A stretch of 64,000 bases of DNA from UBA685 sp049889495. Lineage in GTDB: Bacteria; Pseudomonadota; Alphaproteobacteria; Puniceispirillales; Puniceispirillaceae. The position numbers and the translations under genes were made by a program. This document shows positions 51,310-59,900 of the stretch, in pieces. The DNA lies in NCBI GenBank assembly GCA_049889495.1, contig JBMHDH010000002.1, positions 1 to 64,000 on the forward strand, written 5' to 3'. How positions within the stretch are numbered: position 1 is the first letter of the stretch; every line of letters begins with the position of its first letter. The notes beneath the pieces were generated by a model that saw only the letters and a list, made by a program, of their open reading frames with translations, made no database searches and was not told the DNA's origin.

Positions 51310-52398
51310 TTATGGAGCTTCTCCAAGAGCATCAATCACAGCCTGATAGCGGATTTTACCTTCAGACACATTCAAACCATTTGCCAAATGTGGGTTATCA
51401 TCAAGGGCCGCAACACCTTTATCAGCCAAGGCAATTGTGAATGGCAATGTTGCGTTATTCAACGCTTCTGAAGATGTGCGCGGCACTGAGCCTGGCATAT
51501 TGGCAACACAATAATGCACAATGCCATCTATGATGTAAGTTGGCTCATCATGTGTTGTGGCTTTTGATGTTTCAAAACAACCACCTTGGTCAATGGCCAC
51601 ATCCACCAATACAGAACCTGGCTTCATACGTGATAGCATGTCGCGTGTGACAAGACGTGGCGCGCTGGCACCTGGCACCAAGACAGCACCAACAACCATA
51701 TCTGCTTCACATACCGTCTCTTCAAGCACAGCGGCACTTGAATAACGTGTGGTCACAGATGAGCCAAAAATATCAGATAGATAACGCAAGCGCGGCAATG
51801 ACATATCCAAGATGGTGACATTGGCACCCATCCCGACCGCCATCTTCGCAGCGTTCACACCAACAACACCACCGCCGATGATCACGACATTCGCAGGCGT
51901 TGTGCCTGGTACGCCAGAAATCAGCACACCGCGACCACCTGCATTGGCCTTTAGATGCGCTGCCCCTTCGATTACTGACAAACGACCAGCCACTTCAGAC
52001 ATAGGCGCAAGCAATGGCAAACCGCCATTGGCATCTGTGATTGTCTCATAAGCAATCGCTGTACAGCCTGATTCCATCAGACCGCGTGTTTGCGCTGCAT
52101 CAGCGGCAAGATGCAAATAGGTAAATAGAATATGATCAGGGCGAAGCTGAACCCATTCAGAAGGCTGTGGTTCTTTCACCTTTACAATCATTTTCGCCTT
52201 TTCAAACACAGATTTGGCATCTGGCATGATTGACGCGCCAGCTGCCTGATAATCAGCATCTGATGCGCCAATTCCAGCACCTGCATTTGTTTCGACAATC
52301 ACTTCATGGCCGCGACGCACAAGTTCAGCGACTGAGGTTGGCACAAGACCAACACGTGATTCTTTGACCTTAATTTCCTTTGGCACACCTACGATCAT
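51310..52398 (-). CDS. ald: alanine dehydrogenase
   Basis: NAD-dependent interconversion of alanine and pyruvate plus ammonia. The 362-residue protein starts IVGVPKEIKVKESRVGL and has the Lys and His active-site regions (VKVKEPQPSEW, FTYLHLAAD), the NAD loop VIIGGGVVGVNAAKMA and VDVAIDQGGCFETS. The start at 52398 is the family start; the 27-codon extension to 52479 is rejected. It is divergent from an lrp/asnC-type regulator gene, a classical arrangement in which the regulator (AldR/BkdR type) senses alanine or another amino acid and controls ald. Confidence 0.96.
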   Translation of the reverse strand: MIVGVPKEIKVKESRVGLVPTSVAELVRRGHEVIVETNAGAGIGASDADYQAAGASIMPDAKSVFEKAKMIVKVKEPQPSEWVQLRPDHILFTYLHLAADAAQTRGLMESGCTAIAYETITDANGGLPLLAPMSEVAGRLSVIEGAAHLKANAGGRGVLISGVPGTTPANVVIIGGGVVGVNAAKMAVGMGANVTILDMSLPRLRYLSDIFGSSVTTRYSSAAVLEETVCEADMVVGAVLVPGASAPRLVTRDMLSRMKPGSVLVDVAIDQGGCFETSKATTHDEPTYIIDGIVHYCVANMPGSVPRTSSEALNNATLPFTIALADKGVAALDDNPHLANGLNVSEGKIRYQAVIDALGEAP

Positions 52399-52642
52399 GG
52401 TGATTATCCTTTCGATGATATGTATGATATGATCTTTGACAGGATCAACGTCATAGCCAATCTTGAAAGATGCTTTCACGTCACGCCTGAGAAAAACGCT
52501 TAAGTAAAGACATCTTATTTGCGATGGTTATTTGCTATGACAATTGTTCCCTTAAAAACTGCGCCTACAATACCAGCGTTACGCAAGAATTTCTGTGCTT
52601 TATTTTGCGCTTTGGGCATAAAAGATGCATATAATTTTAACA

Positions 52643-52685
52643 AACGAACAAAACATTGACAATTATTCGGTATATTCGTTATTAT
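52643..52685 (+). promoter_or_regulatory. predicted lrp promoter with flanking inverted repeat
   Basis: TTGACA (52656-52661) with a -10 at 52679-52684 (TTATTA) or one base later (TATTAT), spacer 17-18. The -35 region is bracketed by AACGAA (52643-52648) and TTCGTT (52675-52680), a 6-bp inverted repeat that could bind the divergent Lrp-type regulator. It lies in the 325-bp ald/lrp spacer; the rest of that spacer (52399-52642) shows no gene. Confidence 0.55.
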
Positions 52686-52723
52686 GCTGTTCATTTATCA
52701 GCTAAAAGTGAGAGTAAAGCATC

Positions 52724-53191
52724 ATGGATCGAATCGACCGAATGATTTTGTCAGCCCTGCAAGATAATGCGCGCATCTCTAATATTGATCTCGCACAAGA
52801 AGTTGGCTTGTCTCCCTCAGCTTGTTTGCGGCGTGTTGCGATCTTGGAAAAATCAGGCGTGGTCAAAGGATATCATGCTGAGTTAAGCCTTGATAAATTG
52901 GGGCATTCGGTTGTTGTTTTGGTCCATATCACCTTGCATGGCCAATCAGCTGAGATGATGGCTGAATTTGAAAAGGCCGTTCAGAATGTGCCCCAAGTAT
53001 TGGCCTGTTTCCTTGTCGCAGGGGAAAATGATTATTTATTGCGCATCGCGGCGCAATCTGTGGGGGATTTCGGCCGTATCCATACACAATATCTGTCATC
53101 CTTGCCGCATGTATTGCGCATGGAATCAAATTTTGTGATGCGTACTGTGATGAATCGCGGCCTGAATGCAGAAGAGATCGCGACGAATTAA
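52724..53191 (+). CDS. Lrp/AsnC family transcriptional regulator
   Basis: A 155-residue Lrp/AsnC protein: N-terminal helix-turn-helix (ILSALQDNARISNIDLAQEVGLSPSACLRRV) and C-terminal RAM amino-acid-binding domain with VVLVHITLHG, VLACFLVAGENDYLLRIA and YLSSLPHVLRMESNFVM. It is divergently transcribed from ald, so it is a likely regulator of ald in response to alanine or leucine. Its 3' end overlaps the selO stop by four bases (convergent). Specific effector not predictable. Confidence 0.9.
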   Translation: MDRIDRMILSALQDNARISNIDLAQEVGLSPSACLRRVAILEKSGVVKGYHAELSLDKLGHSVVVLVHITLHGQSAEMMAEFEKAVQNVPQVLACFLVAGENDYLLRIAAQSVGDFGRIHTQYLSSLPHVLRMESNFVMRTVMNRGLNAEEIATN

Positions 53192-54678
53192 CGCTTAGCT
53201 AGCTGAGGTTTATCTTCTATATTTATATCGTAACGGGCCAACATATCGCCATAAGATCTGATATGCGCCAATTTGGCCTCTAGGGCTTGCCAATCATCTT
53301 GCTCTGCGATTGGTGCCCATAAGGCTTCGACTTCTTCAATGACCAAGCTAACAGGCTTTGCTGAACCATCCTTCATCGTCGCAGATACCTCCCTGAAATA
53401 AGGATGATCGCGCGACATTGTCTTGCAATCCACATCAGCCAGTGCCTTAAAATATGCCGCAAAATTGTCACTGTGATAGACGGGATCTTGCGGCTTTACG
53501 CCGCCATAAAGATCAAAGAACATCTGATCAAAGCTCACTTGGCTTTCGCGTGCGGCATGCAACAGAGCATGGATCATGGCATCTGCCCCCTGCTGTGTTT
53601 CACCATGCCGCTTTTGTGGCCGCACCCCAAGCCTACGCAACATTGTTGCAATCATTGCCTGTTCCATTTTTGCAAAAAACGGATGCAAAGCGGCCTCTAG
53701 CTTGTCTTTGCCAATCAATTCCACAAAACAATCTGCAAATCGGCATAACGCCCATAAAGCGGCATCTGGCTGTCTGCCATAGGCATAGCGCGATTGCTGA
53801 TCAAAATAGGCCGCTGTGAAATTAGGGTCGAGGGTTGGCAGGAACCGCCATGGCCCATAATCAAAGCTTTCGCCTGTCAGGTTAAAATTATCGGTATTTA
53901 ACACACCATGCACAAAGCCAGCCGCCATCCAACCGCCTGCCATCACCGCGACCTTATCAACCAGCGCCGCAAATAAATCAGGGATCAAATCTTCCAGCGG
54001 CTGATCAGCATCTATATCAGGATAATAATGCGCCACCACATGACGGGCGAGCGCGTCATTTAAATCAGGTCGCTGCTGATATAAATTTCTCTGAAAACTG
54101 CCAATTCTGATATGGCTATGAGACAATCTGACCAGCATTGCAGACCGCGTCGGAGATGGCTCATCATGACGCATCAAGGCGCGCCCTGTCTCAATCACCG
54201 AAAATGTCTTTGAGGTTGGCACACCAATGGCTTCAAGCATTTCTGTTGCCAAAATTTCACGCACTGCGCCTTTTAAAGTTAGGTAGCCATCTCCTTGCCG
54301 CGAAAAAGGGGTTTGCCCCGTGCCCTTTGTGCCCAAATCAAGCAAACGCCCTGTTTGCAATTCGCGTAATTGTGCAAATAAAAAGCCGCGCCCATCACCA
54401 ATATCTGGGTTATAATGGCCAAATTGATGACCATGATAGGCCAAAGCCAAAGGCGATTCAAAACTGCCTTGAAAGGGCACAAACTGGCCAAAATGCGCAA
54501 TCCAGCTTGCCTCATCTAGCCCTGCCAGACCAACTGCCTGTGCGGCCTTATCATTGCGATATCGTAAAATAGTTTTGGGCGGCACAGCGGCTGTAACAGG
54601 CACATAAAAGCTCTGGTCAAGCTGGGTATGGATGGTTTCAAATTGTGGCAAAGTCTTATTATTCGTCACATCAGTCAT
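53188..54678 (-). CDS. selO: protein adenylyltransferase SelO
   Basis: SelO (YdiU) proteins are pseudokinases that AMPylate protein hydroxyl groups in response to oxidative stress. The 496-residue protein contains GHQFGHYNPDIGDGRGFLF, GTKGTGQTPFSRQGDG, VPTSKTFSVIETG and the Mg-binding NTDNFNLTGESFDYGPW. The C-terminus lacks the selenocysteine/CxxU of eukaryotic SelO and ends in KPQLAKR. The start is ATG 54678. It is divergent from the Rieske gene across a 282-bp spacer. Family assignment is firm; local targets are unknown. Confidence 0.92.
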   Translation of the reverse strand: MTDVTNNKTLPQFETIHTQLDQSFYVPVTAAVPPKTILRYRNDKAAQAVGLAGLDEASWIAHFGQFVPFQGSFESPLALAYHGHQFGHYNPDIGDGRGFLFAQLRELQTGRLLDLGTKGTGQTPFSRQGDGYLTLKGAVREILATEMLEAIGVPTSKTFSVIETGRALMRHDEPSPTRSAMLVRLSHSHIRIGSFQRNLYQQRPDLNDALARHVVAHYYPDIDADQPLEDLIPDLFAALVDKVAVMAGGWMAAGFVHGVLNTDNFNLTGESFDYGPWRFLPTLDPNFTAAYFDQQSRYAYGRQPDAALWALCRFADCFVELIGKDKLEAALHPFFAKMEQAMIATMLRRLGVRPQKRHGETQQGADAMIHALLHAARESQVSFDQMFFDLYGGVKPQDPVYHSDNFAAYFKALADVDCKTMSRDHPYFREVSATMKDGSAKPVSLVIEEVEALWAPIAEQDDWQALEAKLAHIRSYGDMLARYDINIEDKPQLAKR

Positions 54679-54857
54679 TACAAGACCCCATTTTTACTAA
54701 AAAAGTGCCAGCGCCTTTGGCAAAACAAATGCTAAAAACGACCTATATCGCCGCAAATAAACTAGACTCACAATCAGGATAGAATTAACCACATATAAGA
54801 CAAGATTTCTGTGGCATGTCTATAGCCATCTTGCGATGAACAAACGGTTGCAAGACA

Positions 54858-54935
54858 GGAAGACCATACGGGAAGACCATACGGGAAGACCATACGGGAA
54901 GACCATACGGGAAGACCATACGGGAAGACCATACG
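54858..54935. repeat. 13-bp tandem repeat, six perfect copies
   Basis: Six uninterrupted identical copies of GGAAGACCATACG (78 bases), ending 25 bases before the Rieske oxygenase ATG at 54961, with a ribosome site AAAGGGAG at 54946-54953 in between. The unit is not a multiple of three, so it is not coding. It lies in the 282-bp divergent spacer between selO and the Rieske gene. The array probably sits in the leader or promoter of the oxygenase gene. Confidence 0.97.
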
Positions 54936-54960
54936 GGCTGATAATAAAGGGAGCGCACAT

Positions 54961-56118
54961 ATGACCATCTCTGAGACAGTGAAGTCAGATTTACAAAAAG
55001 TTCTTTTGCCAATTGATGATGCGCGTGGTCTGCCAAACCAAAGCTATGTCAGCCAACATTATTTTCGTCAGGAAAAAGACAATGTGTTTGCGCGCAATTG
55101 GTTTGCCATTGGTTTTGGCAAAGATGTGCCAGATGCAGGCTGTGTCATGCCAGTTGATTTTATGGATATTCCCTTTTTGATCACACGCACCAAACAGGGC
55201 GCGATTAAAGTCTTTCAAAATGTCTGTCGCCACCGCGGCATGAAATTGGTTTTGGAACCTGCCAAATTAAAGGGCCCGATCACCTGCCCTTATCATGCTT
55301 GGGCTTATGATCTAGAAGGCAGCCTCCGCGCCACACCGCATGCTGGTGGACCAAATATCCATAGTCACGAATCAGTGCCATGTGAAGATTTGTCATTAAA
55401 TGGAGTGCGCTCTTATGTGTGGCGAGATGTTATTTATGTGACCATGCATGATGATACGCCAGATTTTGAGACCTATGCTGGCGCTTTGATGAACCGTTGG
55501 GCTGAGTTTGAGCAGCCTGTTTATTCTGGCGGTGCCGATAGCGGTTTCACCTTAACTCTGGATTGCAATTGGAAGCTTGGCGTTGAAAATTATTGTGAAG
55601 CTTATCATTTGCCATTCATTCATCCTGATTTGAACAGCTATTCTCGTTTAGAAGATCACTATAACATCCTAGATGATGCCAGCTATGCTGGCCAAGGCTC
55701 GTTGGTTTATAACCCACAAATCTCAGATGATGGCAGAACGTTCCCGTCATTTACCAATTTATCAAAACAATGGGACACAGGATCAGAATATTGTGCTTTT
55801 TTCCCGAATGTGTTGCTTGGCGTGCATCATGACCATGCCTTTGCCATTATTTTGACGCCAACAGGCCCAGAGACAACCGTTGAGCGCATTGAACTGTATT
55901 ATGCCTCTGAAGAAGCCGCCAGCGCAGCCTATGACGATATGCGTTCGGTAAATACGAAGATGTGGAAGACCGTCTTTGAAGAAGATATTTTGGTCGTAGA
56001 AGGCATGCAATCAGGCAGGCATGCCCCTGCTTATGATGGGGGCAAATTCTCATCTGTGATGGATACCCCAACCCATCATTTCCACAAATGGGTCGCGCAT
56101 GAAATGCTGAAAGCATAA
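54961..56118 (+). CDS. Rieske non-haem iron oxygenase, large subunit
   Basis: A 385-residue ring-hydroxylating-type (Rieske) oxygenase. The N-terminal Rieske 2Fe-2S site is CRHRGMKL followed by TCPYHAW (Cys-His / Cys-His). The C-terminal mononuclear iron site reads NYCEAYHLPFIHP, with the two His and the preceding Glu of the bridging position. Similar proteins include choline and carnitine monooxygenases and glycine-betaine demethylase GbcA, so a quaternary amine substrate is possible. No reductase gene is adjacent. AAAGGGAG lies 7 bases before the ATG. The substrate is not predicted with confidence. Confidence 0.87.
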   Translation: MTISETVKSDLQKVLLPIDDARGLPNQSYVSQHYFRQEKDNVFARNWFAIGFGKDVPDAGCVMPVDFMDIPFLITRTKQGAIKVFQNVCRHRGMKLVLEPAKLKGPITCPYHAWAYDLEGSLRATPHAGGPNIHSHESVPCEDLSLNGVRSYVWRDVIYVTMHDDTPDFETYAGALMNRWAEFEQPVYSGGADSGFTLTLDCNWKLGVENYCEAYHLPFIHPDLNSYSRLEDHYNILDDASYAGQGSLVYNPQISDDGRTFPSFTNLSKQWDTGSEYCAFFPNVLLGVHHDHAFAIILTPTGPETTVERIELYYASEEAASAAYDDMRSVNTKMWKTVFEEDILVVEGMQSGRHAPAYDGGKFSSVMDTPTHHFHKWVAHEMLKA

Positions 56119-56133
56119 TCAGCTTTCAAGATC

Positions 56134-56160
56134 AAAAAAAGCAAGGCACCTGCCTTGCTT
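56134..56160 (-). terminator. Rho-independent terminator of the ParA-family gene
   Basis: Minus strand: AAGCAAGGCA, 2-base loop, TGCCTTGCTT, then seven T. The hairpin lies between the convergent Rieske and ParA genes; the plus strand lacks a T-run. Confidence 0.85.
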
Positions 56161-56167
56161 GCTTGCT

Positions 56168-56869
56168 TTAGGAATAATAATCATCCAGCTTGCCGCTTAG
56201 GACATAGCTTGAGATGAATGTGCCAAGGCGTGTTAATTCTTGGTGAAAGCGGGTGCCTTCAACACCTGCCATGCCTGTGAATTCCATGGCTTGCGAGCGC
56301 ACAATTGACAAATCTGACACAGGCGGCGCTAGAACCACATCGAGATGCGATACGGCATCAGACAAAACAGACAAATTGCGCTGTTGTGGCGAGATTCGAT
56401 TTGGCACAATGATGATATGCGGATTAATCATATCATTGGCTTCTTTGCGTTCGCTTAATTCGGTAACAAAATCAATGGTGGGACGCAAATCTGCCCAAGA
56501 TAAAGACGTCGGCACCAACACACATTTCGCCAACATCACCAATTGCCAGATATTCCCCAGCCCACCGCCAGCGGTATCAACCATTGTCAATGTGTTATTA
56601 TCTGAAATTAAGCGGCGATAAACCCCGTCAAGGGTCACCGTGTTCACACCATCATACCGATCCCCAATGGGAATATGACGTGCCATATTCACAGATGATG
56701 ACGCCCCAAGCAATTCAATCGCTGAACCTTGTGGGTCTGTATCAAGCAAACATACTTTTTCGATTGATTTCATCTCTTTAAAGAAATCAGTCAAAAAAGC
56801 GGTTAAGGTCGATTTCCCGACCCCGCCTTTAATATTTGCCAAAAATATCGCCTGACCACCAATTTGCAA
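56168..56869 (-). CDS. orphan ParA-family ATPase
   Basis: A 233-residue deviant Walker A ATPase: KGGVGKST near residue 14, LDTDPQGSA and VDTAGGG follow, as in ParA/MinD-type proteins that pattern plasmids, protein complexes or chromosomes. It starts at a TTG, supported by AGGAG seven bases upstream; no better ATG exists. No parB or centromere-like repeat is adjacent, and it is monocistronic with a terminator. Such orphan ParA proteins can position chemoreceptors or other cargo (ParC, PpfA type), but the cargo here is unknown. Confidence 0.85.
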   Translation of the reverse strand: MQIGGQAIFLANIKGGVGKSTLTAFLTDFFKEMKSIEKVCLLDTDPQGSAIELLGASSSVNMARHIPIGDRYDGVNTVTLDGVYRRLISDNNTLTMVDTAGGGLGNIWQLVMLAKCVLVPTSLSWADLRPTIDFVTELSERKEANDMINPHIIIVPNRISPQQRNLSVLSDAVSHLDVVLAPPVSDLSIVRSQAMEFTGMAGVEGTRFHQELTRLGTFISSYVLSGKLDDYYS

Positions 56870-57100
56870 AATAACACTCCTAAAACCAATCTTGCCTACG
56901 CACGCAGAATGTTCTGGCCCTGATGCGCTGGCGCCATCGTCCGCTCATTGTTACACGCAAGCACCATACAAGAAAAGCAAAAGCATATAAAAAAGCCTAT
57001 TTTTCAAAGAATTCGTGACAGTTGTTGCCCTTTTGTATAATTTAGAAACCGCTAATAGATAAGCTATCTTTAGCAATAAGTTATTATGATTAGGGTCATT

Positions 57101-57898
57101 ATGAACGCACAAGCCATCATAGATACCATCGAAGGCGCAGGTCGCCGCGTCACCTCTTTTGTAGCAGGCATTGGCCAAGCTTCAAAAATCATTATTGGGG
57201 CTGTCAGCATCATTGCGATGGGCAAGGCGCGCTCGCAACCAATGCGCTTGCGCCATTTGGTTTCTGAAATTCACATTGCAGGTGTGCAAGCCTTGCCAGT
57301 GGTTGTTTTGATGTCTGCGATGATTGGCGTGATGCTTGCCATTCAAGGCATTTATTCTTTGCGCATTTTTGGCGCAGAAACACAAGTGACATTTGGTTTG
57401 GCGTTGTCTATTCCACGTGAATTTGCGCCATTGATCACGGGGATTTTGGTGGCAGGTCGTTCTGGTTCGCAATTGACAAGCCGTGTCGGCTCCATGCGTC
57501 TGAATGGTGAAATTGATGCGCTGACGGTGATGGGGATTTCACCGATGCGCTTTGTTGTGGCACCGTCTCTGCTTGGTCTTTTAATCAGTTTGCCGATTTT
57601 AGTAGCTGTCTCTAATCTGGCCGCCTTTGGTGCTGCTGGTCTTTATATTGACACGACTTTGGGGATCGGACCACAGGCTTATTGGGCAGATATTTTGGCC
57701 ATTGTGACCCTTGAGGATCTGATGCATAGCTTTGGCAAATCAGCTGTGTTTGCCCTGCTGATCGGTGCCATTGGCATTTCCATTGGTATGGGGGTATCTG
57801 GCGGCGCAGATATTCTTGGTAAAGCCACCACTTCTTCTGTTGTGACCTGTATTGCTGCCATTATCGCAGCTGATGCGATATTTGCATTGGTCGCATAA
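57101..57898 (+). CDS. mlaE: MlaE-type phospholipid ABC transporter permease
   Basis: Inner-membrane permease (265 residues) of the MlaFEDB lipid transporter that keeps outer-membrane lipid asymmetry. Five or six hydrophobic segments; family blocks VVLMSAMIGVMLAIQGIYSLRIFGAE, PREFAPLITGILVAGRSGSQLTSRVGSM and ALTVMGISPMRFVVAPSLLGL. AGGG lies six bases before ATG 57101; an ATG at 57086 is rejected. First gene of a four-gene run with mlaF, mlaD and a lipoprotein gene; a STAS gene like mlaB is not in this run. Confidence 0.95.
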   Translation: MNAQAIIDTIEGAGRRVTSFVAGIGQASKIIIGAVSIIAMGKARSQPMRLRHLVSEIHIAGVQALPVVVLMSAMIGVMLAIQGIYSLRIFGAETQVTFGLALSIPREFAPLITGILVAGRSGSQLTSRVGSMRLNGEIDALTVMGISPMRFVVAPSLLGLLISLPILVAVSNLAAFGAAGLYIDTTLGIGPQAYWADILAIVTLEDLMHSFGKSAVFALLIGAIGISIGMGVSGGADILGKATTSSVVTCIAAIIAADAIFALVA

Positions 57899-57913
57899 GG
57901 CAAGGAGGCAGAA

Positions 57914-58723
57914 ATGTTAAACAGCAACGACAGAAACGCCCCGCCAATCAAGGTGAAATCTCTGCAAGGCGGCTATAATGGCCAGGCGGTTATCCATGAT
58001 TGTTCTATGGATATTCAGGCAGGTGAAATTGTTGTCATTATGGGCGGCTCTGGATCTGGCAAATCGACCTTTTTACGTCATCTGATCGGGTTAAAAGAAC
58101 CGATGCAAGGTGATGTCGAATTATTTGGTAAATCCTTATACCAAGTTGATGAATTTGAACGCTTACAATTGTTAAAGGGCATTGGCGTTGCCTTTCAATC
58201 TGGCGCGTTATTATCCTCTATGACCGTTGCGCAAAATGTGGCCTTGCCTATGATCGAACATACCGATCTGGATGAGGCAACCATTGAATTGATTGTGCGT
58301 ATGAAGCTCGATTTTGTGGGTTTGCTTGGTAAAGAAGATTTATTACCATCTGAATTATCAGGCGGCATGTTAAAACGTGCCGCTGTGGCACGTGCCATTG
58401 CGCTTGATCCCCGCCTTACCTTTATGGATGAGCCATCAGCTGGCCTTGATCCTGTGATTGCGGCTGCGCTTGATGAATTGATTATCAAGCTGAAAGAAAC
58501 GCTTGGCATGTCTGTTGTGGTGGTCACACATGAATTGGATTCCGCCTTTAAAATCGCGGATCGGATTGTTGTACTTGATCGTGGCTATATTATCTTCACT
58601 GGCACAGTAGAAGAGCTGAAGGCCAGTGACAGCCAACGCATCCAAAATCTGATTAACAGAGTACCTGAAGAAGAAGAATTTGACCCAGAGGCGCATCTAA
58701 AACGCCTATTTGGGGAAGACTAG
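57914..58723 (+). CDS. mlaF: MlaF-type phospholipid ABC transporter ATPase
   Basis: The ATPase (269 residues) that powers lipid movement by MlaE. Walker A GGSGSGKST, Q-loop VAFQSGALLSSMTV, signature LSGGMLKRAAVARAIA, Walker B LTFMDEPSAGLDPV and the H-loop VVVVTHELDS. It starts 15 bases after mlaE, and mlaD follows after 17 bases, so one operon. The signature and length match Mla-type rather than general importers. Confidence 0.96.
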   Translation: MLNSNDRNAPPIKVKSLQGGYNGQAVIHDCSMDIQAGEIVVIMGGSGSGKSTFLRHLIGLKEPMQGDVELFGKSLYQVDEFERLQLLKGIGVAFQSGALLSSMTVAQNVALPMIEHTDLDEATIELIVRMKLDFVGLLGKEDLLPSELSGGMLKRAAVARAIALDPRLTFMDEPSAGLDPVIAAALDELIIKLKETLGMSVVVVTHELDSAFKIADRIVVLDRGYIIFTGTVEELKASDSQRIQNLINRVPEEEEFDPEAHLKRLFGED

Positions 58724-58740
58724 TAAAAAGGGGCAGTATC

Positions 58741-59874
58741 ATGAAGATGAAATCTTCTGATTTTACAGTGGGCGCATTTGTACTTGGCGGTATGGTTGCA
58801 ATCATTGCGATGTTTGTCATTGTGAAAGGCCAATTAAACAAACAAGACAGCTATCACAGTTATTTTAACAATGTGTCTGGCTTGCGCGCTGGGGCATCTG
58901 TGATTTACGAAGGCTATATCATCGGCACCGTCAGTGATATCACGCCTGAGCAAACACAAACAGGTATGACCTTCCGTGTTGATTTTGGCGTTGAAGAAGG
59001 CTGGGCCATCCCGTCTGATAGCTTTGCTGAAATTGCGGCGCTTTCCTTGTTATCTGCGCAATCAATCCAGATCATTGCTGGCTCTGATACGCCGCTTTCC
59101 CCTGGTGATCAGCTGCGTTCGCGCCCTGCAACAAATCTGATGGCTGATCTGGGGCGCACAGCAGATCAATTTGCCCAGATCGCGGATAAAAGCCTTGTGC
59201 CATTATTGGCCACTGTGGACAGCTTGTTAAATGATGAAGCCCGCAATGCTCTAACAGGTATTACCAGCTTGTCACAAAGCGTGAATGATGGCGTGCCAGC
59301 CATCCTAGAAAGCGTTGGCAGAACCGCAGGCAACATTGAAACAGCATCTGAATCTGTCAAAGATATCGCAGGCGATGCCACCCAAAGGGCGGTGACGGAA
59401 GCGCTTGATAATGTTGTTTCAGCCACCAAAACAGCCAATGATGCCTCACAATCTATGTTGCAAACCACCCAAGAAGCTGGCGCTTTGGTCGAAGAGATTT
59501 CAGACACTGCCAAAACTGCGTGGTTGGGTGAGGTTTCAACCATGCTTGACCGCCTATCCACTGCCACGCAATCTGTTGAGGCGATGTCCCAATCAGCATT
59601 GGCCACTGCGCAAAATGTTGAAGGCATGACAGGCGAAGAAACACGTGCCAAGATCATGAGCTTGCTTGACGATGTCAAACGCATCAGAGCCAATCTTGAA
59701 ATTGCCAGTGAATCGGTCATGACAGCCACAGATAATGTGGCAAATCTGTCTGATATTTCTGAAGACCGCATTGATGCTTTCTTACAAAAGCTTGAAAGCG
59801 CGGCATTGAATGTAGAAGAAATGACAGCCCGCTTGCGTGATGATCCCTCCATCATCATTCGTGGCTCAAACTAA
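58741..59874 (+). CDS. mlaD: MlaD-type MCE-domain protein
   Basis: Periplasmic lipid-binding subunit anchored by one N-terminal helix (FTVGAFVLGGMVAIIAMFVIV). The MCE domain follows (about 35-120) with GLRAGASVIYEGYIIGTVSDI and AALSLLSAQSIQIIAG. The protein is 377 residues, about twice the length of Escherichia coli MlaD: the additional roughly 230 C-terminal residues are helical with repeated Ala/Thr/Ser patterns (several SVxxA and ATxNVxxM-like segments), predicting a coiled coil. In MCE proteins such extensions can form a tunnel or reach the outer membrane. Third gene of the operon. Confidence 0.93.
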   Translation: MKMKSSDFTVGAFVLGGMVAIIAMFVIVKGQLNKQDSYHSYFNNVSGLRAGASVIYEGYIIGTVSDITPEQTQTGMTFRVDFGVEEGWAIPSDSFAEIAALSLLSAQSIQIIAGSDTPLSPGDQLRSRPATNLMADLGRTADQFAQIADKSLVPLLATVDSLLNDEARNALTGITSLSQSVNDGVPAILESVGRTAGNIETASESVKDIAGDATQRAVTEALDNVVSATKTANDASQSMLQTTQEAGALVEEISDTAKTAWLGEVSTMLDRLSTATQSVEAMSQSALATAQNVEGMTGEETRAKIMSLLDDVKRIRANLEIASESVMTATDNVANLSDISEDRIDAFLQKLESAALNVEEMTARLRDDPSIIIRGSN

Positions 59875-59900
59875 TCCTTGTTGGTATGGGAGTGACTATT

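Noticed and set aside
54858..54935. CRISPR array
   Set aside because: The repeats are directly adjacent with no spacers, the unit is only 13 bp, and no cas gene is present.
54774..55036. Minus-strand frames with repeating VWSSRMVFPYGLP peptide
   Set aside because: They are produced by the 13-bp repeat read in shifting frames; there is no ribosome site, and the array is in a spacer. Not a repeat protein.
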